DNA of 6,611 nt from CAYMOV01 sp964392085 (GTDB lineage Bacteria; Oederibacteriota; Muellerivitia; Muellerivitales; Muellerivitaceae), in NCBI GenBank assembly GCA_964392085.1, contig CAYMOV010000134.1, forward strand, positions 1 to 6,611, in the 5' to 3' direction. Numbering within the stretch: position 1 is the stretch's first letter; every line of letters begins with the position of its first letter. The notes beneath the pieces are model-generated. The model was not told the DNA's origin. It saw only the letters and a list, made by a program, of their open reading frames with translations, and made no database searches. Made by a program: the position numbers and the translations under genes. Shown one piece after another: positions 1 through 6,508 of the stretch.

Positions 1-440
1 GTCGTGGAACCCCCAACGCCCAGGGGTTCCAGTTCGTTATAGGAAATCGGGTTGACCACCGCCACCGTACAGACGAATGTGGCGGTGAAAGTCGGTGTTC
101 CCACGGGTGTATCGGTGTCCGTCGCCGTGGGGGTGGCCGTGTCCGTATCGGTCACCGTCGGGGTATCTGTGTCGGTCAGGGCTGGGGTCGGGGTTGGGGT
201 GGCTGATGGGATAGCGGTATTCGTGAGGGTGAAGGTCGGGCTCGGCGTCAGGGTAAGGGTCGCAGTCGAGGAAGGCGTAAAGGTGGCGGTCGAAGTCGGG
301 GCCGGCGTGGAGGTCCGGGTCACCGTGGGGGTGGCCGTCGGCAATTGCATGGAGGAAGGAGCCACGTTGAATTTCTTCTCGCAAGCGACCGCCGCCATCA
401 TCAGGCCGATCAAGACCGCCGGTAACGCGAAACGTTTCAA
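1..440 (-). CDS. Thr/Pro-rich lipoprotein, C-terminus cut by window edge
   Basis: Reading the minus strand from a TTG at 440 gives a clean lipoprotein signal peptide: MKRF, a hydrophobic stretch, then the lipobox A-A-V-A-C with Cys20 as the lipidation site. The reading frame is open to the window edge (146 codons). After the Cys come a K-F-N-V-A-P motif and roughly 85 residues made almost only of Thr, Pro, Ser and Ala (TPT, TATPT, TDTDTPT), a typical flexible extracellular linker. A folded domain then starts (a V-C-T-V stretch, later E-L-E-P-L-G-V-G-G) and is cut. It is a paralogue of the next gene upstream, which has the same order of elements. The start must be TTG: an in-frame TAG lies at 471-473 and no ATG or GTG occurs before the lipobox. 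AGGCGGTGG just upstream could serve as ribosome-binding site. A competing GTG ORF from 447 in another frame encodes low-complexity His/Asp/Pro-rich sequence and is a shadow. Function is unknown; it is probably an anchored surface protein. Confidence 0.8.
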   Translation of the reverse strand, partial: MKRFALPAVLIGLMMAAVACEKKFNVAPSSMQLPTATPTVTRTSTPAPTSTATFTPSSTATLTLTPSPTFTLTNTAIPSATPTPTPALTDTDTPTVTDTDTATPTATDTDTPVGTPTFTATFVCTVAVVNPISYNELEPLGVGGST

Positions 441-530
441 GTTCCACCGCCTGTTAGGATTGGGGACAGTCTACACCCAGTTTTGACGGACGACCTTTCG
501 AACCTTACCGAACTAAGCCTTTTTTTCCGT

Positions 531-553
531 CTAAACCGGCCCCGCGGGTTTAG
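531..553 (-). other. 7-bp inverted repeat overlapping a stop codon
   Basis: CTAAACC and GGTTTAG form a perfect 7-base stem around a 9-base GC-rich loop. The 5' arm on the minus strand contains the TAA stop of the PPC lipoprotein gene. It is followed by ACGGAAAAAAAGG rather than a T run, so it is not a canonical intrinsic terminator for minus-strand transcription. It may be an mRNA hairpin between the two lipoprotein genes, or chance. I see no convincing promoter in the rest of the 109-base gap (441-549). Confidence 0.35.
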
Positions 554-1278
554 GGCGCTTGGATTGAAAGTCGGTAAGCGAATAGGGGGGCCCCGGTCCA
601 CCCCACCACCCCCAGGTAATAGGTTTGCCCTCCCGTCAGGCTGTAGGTGAAAAACTCGTCGTAGCCCGTGGTCGCCCCCAGATAGAGGCCCGTGGCGCCC
701 CAAAGGCTTGAGGAGCCCGTACAGGTCGAATCGAAAAGGACCAGGTCGAAGTCATTGATGTCGGACCCGGTCGAGAAGCAGTCCAGGAAAAACATGTAGT
801 TCCCGGTCGGTCCAGCCGTGAACGAGTAGACGTCCAGGTCGTCGTTGGCCATATCGTAGGTCCCGCCCTGGTTCCCGGAGGCCGAGAGGTTTCCATGGAC
901 CACCGCCGAAGCGCCACTCGTCAGGGTCCCCAGGTTCTCGGCGTTGGAGCAGTTTTCGTTGGTGCCGTTCAGGGGCCCGCCCACGCCCATCGGTTCGGCT
1001 TCGGTGTAATACGTTGGCACCGAAGGCGTGAAAGTACAGAGGACCCCGGGCGCCATCGTGGCGGTGGTCGTGGGTGTGGCGGTCGGGGATGGGGTGGGGC
1101 TGAAAGTCCCCGTGGCGGTCGGGGTCGCGGAAGGGGTGCGGCTGGGCGTTGGGGTGGGGGTTAAGGTCGCGGGGGATTGGAGTGCCGATTCGGGGGCCAC
1201 TTCATACTTATGGTTGCAGGCGGCCAAGCCTCCGCCCAGGAGGAACAAAAGGGTCGTCCCCTGGATGAGGCGATTCAA
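550..1278 (-). CDS. Lipoprotein with Thr/Pro linker and PPC-like beta domain
   Basis: This predicted secreted lipoprotein has 242 residues from a TTG at 1278. The signal peptide MNRLIQG is followed by a hydrophobic core and the lipobox G-L-A-A-C (Cys21). A motif H-K-Y-E-V-A-P follows, then a Thr/Pro linker at about residues 38-77, and a C-terminal domain containing four Cys (81, 110, 167, 186) that could pair as disulfides. Residues about 115-242 have the pattern of bacterial pre-peptidase C-terminal domains: D-D-L-D-V-Y-S-F, a D-F-D-L-V-L-F-D strand, and a closing Q-T-Y-Y-L-G-V-V strand followed by Y-R-L-S-I. In the PPC family this is a secreted beta-sandwich accessory domain; no enzyme domain is attached here. 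I prefer the TTG because GGAGA lies 9 bases upstream and it gives a normal-length signal peptide. A GTG at 1317 would give 255 residues with a long n-region. The gene lies 60 bases after the kinase stop, with no terminator seen, so it may be co-transcribed. Its partner or ligand is unknown. Confidence 0.8.
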   Translation of the reverse strand: MNRLIQGTTLLFLLGGGLAACNHKYEVAPESALQSPATLTPTPTPSRTPSATPTATGTFSPTPSPTATPTTTATMAPGVLCTFTPSVPTYYTEAEPMGVGGPLNGTNENCSNAENLGTLTSGASAVVHGNLSASGNQGGTYDMANDDLDVYSFTAGPTGNYMFFLDCFSTGSDINDFDLVLFDSTCTGSSSLWGATGLYLGATTGYDEFFTYSLTGGQTYYLGVVGWTGAPLFAYRLSIQAP

Positions 1279-1338
1279 AGGTTTCAGTCTCCATTCGGGA
1301 TGGACCAAGTGTATCACTCGCCCCCAAGGGAGTTAACC

Positions 1339-2880
1339 CTATGCCTTCAGCGCCAAGCCCTGGGCCGTGTCTTGGAAATGGTCCTTCAAAGCCGGATAGA
1401 GGGATCGATATCGGTCATAACCTTCCCGGTACGACCGGTGGGACTTGGCGGAGGGCCTCCATTTTCCCGTGACCCGCACCAGGGCCTTCGCCGCTTGGGG
1501 AACCCCGGGGTACCGGCCGGCCCCGACCAGCGCGAGGATCGCCGCCCCGAATGCCGGCCCCTCGCCGCCCCCCACCGTCACTACCTCGGCGCCGAAAACG
1601 TCGGCCATCATCTGGAGCCAGAATTTGCTCTTGGCCCCGCCCCCCGTCGCCACGATCCGCCGGATAGGGACCCTAAGGGACCGGAGGATCCCCAGGTTAT
1701 CATTCAGGCCGTAGGTGATGCCCTCGAACACCGCCCGCGCGAAATGGTCCCGGCCATGCCGTGCCGAGGCCCCCACGAAGGCCGCCCGGGCCGAGGCGTC
1801 CCGGTGGGGCGTGCGTTCGCCCATCAGGTAAGGCAGGAAGGTCAGGCCCTCACAGCCGATGGGGGCCTTCGCCGCCCTTTCCGCCAGAAAATCGTAGGCG
1901 TCCCGACCCGATTTTTTGGCCGATGTTTTTTCGGTTTCCCCCAGGCCATCCCGGTACCAACGAAGGGCGTAACCGGCGGAAAGCATGACGCCCATGAGGT
2001 ACCAGGTATCCGGCACGGCATGGCAAAAAGTATGGGCCCGCAGGGCTGGATCGACCACTGGGCGGGCCGTGGGGGCGAATACGACGCCCGAGGTGCCCAC
2101 ACTCGCCAAAACATCCCCGGGGATCAGCACTCCGCATCCCACCGCGCCGCAGGGGTTGTCCGCTCCCCCGCCCACCACGGGCGTGCCGGGGGCCAACCCC
2201 AGGGCCTTCGCGGCTTGGGGCGCGAGGCTCCCGCACGGCTCGAAAGATTCCCGGACCGGCGGGAACCACTCGGCGGGGATCCCCACCTTGCGCAACAGTT
2301 CCTCGGACCAACGGCGGTGGACCACATCGTAGGCCAGGGTCCCGGCCGCGTCGGTCCCCTCGGTCAACTGTTCCCCGGTCAGGCGGAACCGCACGTAGTC
2401 CTTCGGCAGGAGCACCGAATGCACCTTCGCGTAATTCTTGGGTTCATGCCGTTTGAGCCAGAGGATTTTGGGCAGGGTGAAGCCTTCCAGGGCGGGGTTG
2501 GCCACCAGGCGCTTCAGCGCGCCTTCCCCCCCGGCTCGCCGGGTGATGATCGCGCATTCTTCCGTGGTCCGGGTGTCGCACCAAAGGAGCGCCGGACGGA
2601 TCACCCGTCCCTGGGCGTCCAGGAAGACCGAGGAATGCATCTGGCCGGAGAATCCAAGGGCCTTCACGTCGGCGGGCTTCACCCGGGCCTTTCGGACCGC
2701 CCGGGCGATGGTGGAGAAGGCGGCCCGGACCCAATGGTCGGGGTCCTGCTCGGCCCAACCGGGTTTCGGGGTGGCGAGGGGATATTCCACGAAGGAGGAG
2801 GCGATGATCTTTCCGTCCTCCCGCACGACGATGGCCTTGGTGCCGCTCGTCCCGATGTCGCAGCCGATCACGCAAACCAT
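1339..2880 (-). CDS. xylB: Xylulokinase-type FGGY carbohydrate kinase
   Basis: This 513-residue protein has normal length and layout for the FGGY sugar kinase family. It would phosphorylate D-xylulose (or a close ketose or pentitol) with ATP in the cytoplasm, feeding the pentose phosphate pathway. Visible landmarks are the N-terminal phosphate-binding loop D8-I-G-T-S-G-T-K, the substrate-site motif G-Q-M-H (79-82), L-W-C-D-T-R-T (99-105), T-D-A-A-G-T (176-181), G-G-G-A-D-N (237-242) where Asp241 matches the catalytic base of xylulokinases, G-T-S-G (262-265), the G-E-R-T-P loop (354-358), and the second-domain motifs F-E-G-I-T-Y-G (385-391) and G-G-G-A-K-S (413-418). No key residue is missing. 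The ATG start is well supported by GGGAGG six bases upstream. It lies 167 bases after the glycosidase-like gene. Xylulokinase is the best reading, but FGGY members switch substrates among xylulose, ribulose and arabitol, so specificity is inferred. Confidence 0.92.
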   Translation of the reverse strand: MVCVIGCDIGTSGTKAIVVREDGKIIASSFVEYPLATPKPGWAEQDPDHWVRAAFSTIARAVRKARVKPADVKALGFSGQMHSSVFLDAQGRVIRPALLWCDTRTTEECAIITRRAGGEGALKRLVANPALEGFTLPKILWLKRHEPKNYAKVHSVLLPKDYVRFRLTGEQLTEGTDAAGTLAYDVVHRRWSEELLRKVGIPAEWFPPVRESFEPCGSLAPQAAKALGLAPGTPVVGGGADNPCGAVGCGVLIPGDVLASVGTSGVVFAPTARPVVDPALRAHTFCHAVPDTWYLMGVMLSAGYALRWYRDGLGETEKTSAKKSGRDAYDFLAERAAKAPIGCEGLTFLPYLMGERTPHRDASARAAFVGASARHGRDHFARAVFEGITYGLNDNLGILRSLRVPIRRIVATGGGAKSKFWLQMMADVFGAEVVTVGGGEGPAFGAAILALVGAGRYPGVPQAAKALVRVTGKWRPSAKSHRSYREGYDRYRSLYPALKDHFQDTAQGLALKA

Positions 2881-2886
2881 AAATCG

Positions 2887-2892
2887 CCTCCC
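2887..2892 (-). promoter_or_regulatory. Strong ribosome-binding site of the kinase gene
   Basis: GGGAGG on the minus strand lies six bases before the kinase ATG at 2880. It is the best Shine-Dalgarno match in the window and fixes that start codon. Confidence 0.8.
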
Positions 2893-2898
2893 AAGTTT

Positions 2899-2909
2899 AA
2901 TCGCCGATT
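2899..2909. promoter_or_regulatory. Palindrome upstream of the kinase gene, possible operator
   Basis: AATCG-C-CGATT is a perfect 11-base palindrome with one central base. It lies 19-29 bases upstream of the kinase start and just ahead of its ribosome-binding site. The core CGGCGATT recurs at 6403-6410, at a similar distance upstream of the binding-protein gene. A LacI-family gene is adjacent to that second site, so a repressor operator is possible. The motif is short and could be chance. Confidence 0.3.
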
Positions 2910-2956
2910 TTTTCAGGGCCGGAAGTTAAGAACCCAATTAAAAGCAAAGACTTTTG

Positions 2957-3047
2957 GCCACCGATGAACACCGATGAACGGGATAAGTCAAAATCAAGCC
3001 TAGGCCCGGTTATGGTTTTATCCATGTTCATCCCATTCATCGGTGGC
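2957..3047. repeat. Imperfect long inverted repeat, palindromic intergenic element
   Basis: The two ends are inverted copies beginning GCCACCGATGAA. The left arm is about 2957-2986 and the right arm about 3018-3047. Each arm is about 30 bases, with a 12-base perfect outer match, a second shared GATGAAC block offset by one base, and a shared GGATAA block. The left arm contains two perfect tandem copies of ACCGATGAAC (2960-2979). The centre holds the 8-base palindrome GCCTAGGC (2998-3005), almost exactly on the symmetry axis. The element starts at the base directly after the barrel-protein stop codon, so the transcript would fold there into a long hairpin. It resembles the dispersed ACCGATGAACAC-type intergenic repeats known from environmental genomes. 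Possible roles are a transcript-end or stability structure, or a small non-autonomous mobile repeat. No T-run follows directly, so it is not a textbook terminator. The rest of the gap (2881-2956) holds the kinase leader. Confidence 0.75.
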
Positions 3048-5069
3048 TCAATGCCTTGGTTTAATTCCCAAAACAAACGGGGACTTCAACTCGGCCATCG
3101 TGATGAGGAACCCCGCCTTGGGGAGCGCCACGGACACCTGCCAGAGGTTGCCCTTGGCGTAGGGACCGCAGTCGCCGAACCAGTTGAACTCGGTGGCGTA
3201 CCATTGTTCCGACTGGCCCCCCGGCGGGATGCCCTTCGGCAATTGCCCCTTCTGGACCAACTGGGTGGAGGCCCGCAGGTGCTGGACCGCCTGGTCGGCA
3301 TAAAGCGGGTCCCCGGTCTCCTTAGTCAGATAAAGCAGGTGGGGACCGGCCAGGCTGTCCCAATTCTGGATGTGCTTGTTCGAGACCGAGGCCGGGCTCA
3401 TGGCGTAGGTCCGCACCTTCTCCCGCCGGCAGATCGTTCCGTCGGGGAACCGGGCGTCGTAAAGGTACCGCCAGGAAAGCAGGTGGTCCGCGGCCCTTTT
3501 CGCGGCCTGGAGCCAACGCTTGCGGCCCGTGGACCGATGCAGTTCCCCGTAGGCCAGAAGCAGGTTGTAGGGATCCTCCATGTTCGGGGCCATGAAGGTG
3601 TCGTAGGGGCCGCCGATGTACCGTTCCGCTTCCACGTAATTTTTCAGGTAATAGGCGCCGATTTTCTGGGCGGCGGCCAAGTAACGCCCGGCCCGTTTTC
3701 GGTTGAAGTCGATCCGTGAGAAAACCGCCAGGGCGCCGGCCCAGGTTCCCGGGGTGGTCCCGATCCAGGACAGGGGCTTCCCGGTTTTTCCGTCCACCTC
3801 TTGGGGAAGCGCCCCGTCCGGCCTCATCCACCCCAAGACCGCGTCGAGGTTCGAGACCAGGGCCTCCCGCCAGGAAGCCCGCGGCCGGCCTAACGCTTGT
3901 TCGTACTCCAATAAGAGGGACAAGTAGCATGACCCTTCCGAGGGGTTCCGCATGGGAATCCCCCGTCCCTTGCCCCAAACGGTCTTCTCAAACCACCGGC
4001 CCAGAAAGTGCTCCGAATAGAAGATCCCCGAGGGGGAGATCCCCTCCCGGCAGATGAAGTCCGCCATGGTCTCGCCCATCCGACGGAATTCCGCGTCCCC
4101 TTGGATGTCGGCCCAACGGATCGCGGCGTAAGCCGCCGCGAATCCCCCGCACCAACCCGAGAAAATCTCGTTGATGTCGTGGCGGTGGGAAAAACCTTGA
4201 CCCTCCCGCCAGTGGCTTGTCTTGAGGCATCGGGTAAAGAGGGAGGCCGTCTCGTCCAATCGGAGGGGATCCACGGGGTAGGCCAAAACCCGGGCCACGC
4301 CTTCGGCCCTGGAGCGCCACACCTTGGCGTGAAAAGCCCGGTCCGCGGGGCCCGCCTGGTGCAGTAGGCGGAAACGGAGAACCTGACCCTTTTGAAAGGT
4401 CGCCCGGGGCGTCTGGGGCGCCCGGAGCTTCCGGCCGAACGGATAGGATCGGGGGATTTCCTGGGCGGGATAGGTCAGGACCGCGGTGGGCTCTTGGAGC
4501 GCCCGCTCAAACCCCAGGCCCCAAACATCATCGTGTCCGGGGCGCTTCACCCAAACGTCTAGTTCCGACTCCAGGCCCAGGGAATAGGCGGCCCTTTTCC
4601 CCGACAGGATGACCGCCGGGCAGGGGGAACCATCGGCCCGAAAACTCCAATCCTTCCCGAGGCCCTTGGGATAGGGGATGGCCTTATTCCAGGCCTCATT
4701 GTCCCCATACCAAAGGGCCGGCAGGACGAGGAAGGTCCCCCGGGGAGCCTCTCCCGGCAACATACGGACACGAACCTTCAGCAACGCCCGCGGCACGGCG
4801 GATCCAAAACGGACTTCCCGGTCCTCCACCAAGGTGGACACCCCGGCCAGGTCCGTCTCCCGGAACCTCGAGACTAAACGGACTTGGCCCCCACCCTCGA
4901 GATGGACCACCGATTCGAACCGGTCCTGTTTCAGCCTGTGGCTCCAAGCCTGGATCGGGGACTCAGGACAATCCAATTCGAGGGGCCTCTCCGAGACCGC
5001 CACCGGAACGCCTTTCCATCGCAGGCCCAGTTCTCCCTGGGGGCCCAGGGTCAGTTTCCAGTTCCTCAC
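3048..5069 (-). CDS. Six-hairpin glycosidase-like protein, specificity unknown
   Basis: This 673-residue protein has no signal peptide or membrane segment, so it is predicted to be cytoplasmic. Residues 1 to about 250 are beta-rich with alternating hydrophobic strands, like the N-terminal beta-sandwich of many barrel glycosidases. From about 265 to the end there are repeated helical hairpins with aromatic-rich loops, the pattern of an (alpha/alpha)6 barrel. Conserved-looking loops include H-D-I-N-E-I-F-S-G-W-C-G-G (297-309), R-N-P-S-E-G-S-C-Y (374-382), G-G-P-Y-D-T-F (486-492), N-M-E-D-P-Y-N (496-502), H-I-Q-N-W-D (566-571) and F-N-W-F-G-D-C-G (628-635). Candidate acidic residues (E301, E378, D490, E498, D499, D571, D633) are present, but I cannot pick the catalytic pair. 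I do not recognise a numbered glycoside hydrolase family. Its GTG start overlaps the stop of the binding-protein gene by four bases, implying translational coupling and action on material that transporter delivers. It could instead be a lyase or epimerase of the same fold. Confidence 0.7.
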   Translation of the reverse strand: MRNWKLTLGPQGELGLRWKGVPVAVSERPLELDCPESPIQAWSHRLKQDRFESVVHLEGGGQVRLVSRFRETDLAGVSTLVEDREVRFGSAVPRALLKVRVRMLPGEAPRGTFLVLPALWYGDNEAWNKAIPYPKGLGKDWSFRADGSPCPAVILSGKRAAYSLGLESELDVWVKRPGHDDVWGLGFERALQEPTAVLTYPAQEIPRSYPFGRKLRAPQTPRATFQKGQVLRFRLLHQAGPADRAFHAKVWRSRAEGVARVLAYPVDPLRLDETASLFTRCLKTSHWREGQGFSHRHDINEIFSGWCGGFAAAYAAIRWADIQGDAEFRRMGETMADFICREGISPSGIFYSEHFLGRWFEKTVWGKGRGIPMRNPSEGSCYLSLLLEYEQALGRPRASWREALVSNLDAVLGWMRPDGALPQEVDGKTGKPLSWIGTTPGTWAGALAVFSRIDFNRKRAGRYLAAAQKIGAYYLKNYVEAERYIGGPYDTFMAPNMEDPYNLLLAYGELHRSTGRKRWLQAAKRAADHLLSWRYLYDARFPDGTICRREKVRTYAMSPASVSNKHIQNWDSLAGPHLLYLTKETGDPLYADQAVQHLRASTQLVQKGQLPKGIPPGGQSEQWYATEFNWFGDCGPYAKGNLWQVSVALPKAGFLITMAELKSPFVLGIKPRH

Positions 5070-6385
5070 GGCCGGGCCTTGGACGGATAGAATTTTTCGT
5101 TGATCCGGACCGCCAAATCCCGGAGGACCTGTTCAGGTTTTTCCTTCCCCAACCAAACGGGGTCCAGGGCCGGTTGGATCACCCCGTAATAAATCTCGTT
5201 CCAATGGGGGTCGAAAGGCTCGTAATGGGCGTCCAGCGGCATCTTCAGGAGGCAGGCCTTCCGGGAGGCCCCGGGAGCCTTGAGGAAATCGTCGGACTCG
5301 GCGAGGTCGATCTTGGCGGGTTGGATGAACCCGGTGGCCGCCATGCGCTTCAAGGATTCATCCGAGAGCAGGGCCCGGATGATCTTCCAGGCCGCTTCCT
5401 TATGTTTGGAGGTGCGGCTGATCGCGTAGCCCGATCCCCCCGTTCCCCAGCCCCTCTTCCCGCCCGGCCCCTGGGGGAAGGGCACCACGTCGAACGGCAC
5501 GCTCCCGTTCTTGAGGAGTTGGGGGGTTTCCCATATGCCGGAGGCCATCAGGGCCACTTTCCCCTGGGCGAACAATTGCTGGACCCCGGCCCCGGGGTTG
5601 AAGGATTGGAGTTGGGTGGGGTCCGCCGCCACATGGAAGGCATGGATCAGGTCCCAGCGGAACCGGGCGGCTTGGAGGAACGCCGGGCTGTCGATCACGC
5701 AACGTTTGGGATTCGCGGGATCATCCACCCAATCGGCGCCGTTGGAATAGATGAAATTTCCCAGTTGGATGGGATAGGCTTCGCTGTAGGCGAACCGGGT
5801 GACCCGCCCGGCCGAGTCCCTCTTCACCAGTTTCCTGCAGATGGACAAGAAAGGCTCGGGCCAGGACCAACCGGCGGAGGGTTCGGGGAGCCCGGCCTCC
5901 TTAAAGGCTTCCTTGTTGTAGTAGATCAACCCAGTGGGGGCCGTATCCTGGGGCAAGGCGTACAGGTGCCCCTCCCGGGTGAAGCGGCCGACCGGGCCCG
6001 GATAATACCCGGACAGGTCCAGTTCGTCCTTCAGAAGGTAGGGATTGAGGTCCTCGAAGATCCCCCGGGTGTAAAGGTTCACGAAATTATTGACCTCGAC
6101 GAAGATCACGTCGGGGGCGTCCCCCGCGGCGGCCTGGGTGATGATCTTTTCCTGGTATTGGGGGTAAGGGATGGACTCGACCCGGACGGTCAGGTCCGGG
6201 TTGTCCTTTTGGACGAGGGCCACCTGGTCCGTCAGGATCTGGATCAGGATCGGGTCCGTCATGAAGTTCGCGATCCGGATCACGTTCGATTCCGACCTCA
6301 TGCAGCCCACCCCGCCGAAGACCAGGAACAACCCCAGGCCGATCGACGCCAAGCCTTTGCCAGTCCGGATCATGACGGTCCCCAT
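5066..6385 (-). CDS. ABC sugar transporter substrate-binding lipoprotein
   Basis: This 439-residue family 1 (MalE/UgpB-like) extracellular solute-binding protein would capture a sugar or oligosaccharide outside the inner membrane and deliver it to an ABC permease. The signal peptide ends in the lipobox G-G-V-G-C, with Cys28 lipidated. Family-typical segments follow: the first beta strand N-V-I-R-I-A-N, Y-Q-E-K-I-I-T-Q-A-A-A-G-D-A-P-D-V (77-93), L-Y-A-L-P-Q-D (141-147), L-I-Y-Y-N-K-E-A-F (153-161), an A-Q-G-K-V-A-L-M-A-S-G segment and G-G-S-G-Y-A-I-S. Length is normal. The first ATG (6385) has no ribosome-binding site. The ATG four codons later (6373) has GGGGA five bases upstream and may be the true start; both keep the lipobox. 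Its stop overlaps the next gene as GTGA. No permease or ATPase gene is next to it. A LacI-family gene just upstream is the likely regulator. The sugar bound is unknown. Confidence 0.93.
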   Translation of the reverse strand: MGTVMIRTGKGLASIGLGLFLVFGGVGCMRSESNVIRIANFMTDPILIQILTDQVALVQKDNPDLTVRVESIPYPQYQEKIITQAAAGDAPDVIFVEVNNFVNLYTRGIFEDLNPYLLKDELDLSGYYPGPVGRFTREGHLYALPQDTAPTGLIYYNKEAFKEAGLPEPSAGWSWPEPFLSICRKLVKRDSAGRVTRFAYSEAYPIQLGNFIYSNGADWVDDPANPKRCVIDSPAFLQAARFRWDLIHAFHVAADPTQLQSFNPGAGVQQLFAQGKVALMASGIWETPQLLKNGSVPFDVVPFPQGPGGKRGWGTGGSGYAISRTSKHKEAAWKIIRALLSDESLKRMAATGFIQPAKIDLAESDDFLKAPGASRKACLLKMPLDAHYEPFDPHWNEIYYGVIQPALDPVWLGKEKPEQVLRDLAVRINEKFYPSKARP

Positions 6386-6408
6386 TTACGCGAGTTATTC
6401 AGCGGCGA

Positions 6409-6424
6409 TTTGAGCTTGCTTAAA
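6409..6424. promoter_or_regulatory. Imperfect 16-bp palindrome upstream of binding protein
   Basis: TTTGAGCTTGCTTAAA is symmetric except for one mismatched pair and lies 24-39 bases before the first ATG of the binding-protein gene, in the gap after the LacI-family gene. Size and place fit an operator, but it lacks the central CG usual for LacI-family sites. I found no convincing -35/-10 pair in the gap (6386-6507). Confidence 0.25.
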
Positions 6425-6476
6425 ACCCAATGAATTTATCCCTGTGAACCCTGTCCCGCCCGCTTCCAAGATGGGT

Positions 6477-6508
6477 GTGGTCGCTGTGGTGGATAGGGTG
6501 GTCGCTGT
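6477..6508. repeat. 11-bp direct repeat with 21-bp period
   Basis: GTGGTCGCTGT occurs perfectly at 6477-6487 and 6498-6508, a 21-base period equal to about two helical turns. The second copy touches the stop codon of the regulator gene. It could be a paired protein-binding site or a small duplication. Confidence 0.4.

Noticed and set aside
37..447. GTG-initiated minus-strand ORF of 136 codons
   Set aside because: Its product is Asp/His/Pro/Arg-rich low-complexity sequence caused by reading the Thr/Pro linker out of frame; the TTG frame one base over carries a lipobox and a paralogous motif.
52..486. + strand ORF rich in Val-Gly-Val repeats resembling an elastin-like protein
   Set aside because: The Val/Gly repeats are the reverse complement of Thr/Pro codons; the repeat structure is explained by the minus-strand linker.
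2881..2956. Sigma-70-like promoter for the kinase gene
   Set aside because: AT-rich hexamers such as ATTAAA are present, but no -35 partner at a proper distance scores well, so I do not call it.
1177..2967. Long + strand ORF of 596 codons opposite the kinase gene
   Set aside because: It is antisense to a well-supported kinase with all family motifs, its composition is Gly/Pro/Arg/His-rich as expected of a GC-rich shadow, and it has no recognisable domain.
2964..3719. + strand ORF starting inside the inverted repeat
   Set aside because: It lies antisense to the barrel-protein gene, has no plausible ribosome-binding site context and no recognisable domain.
5174..6433. + strand ORF of 419 codons opposite the binding-protein gene
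   Set aside because: It mirrors the codons of a clear family 1 binding protein, is low complexity, and shows no signal peptide or domain.
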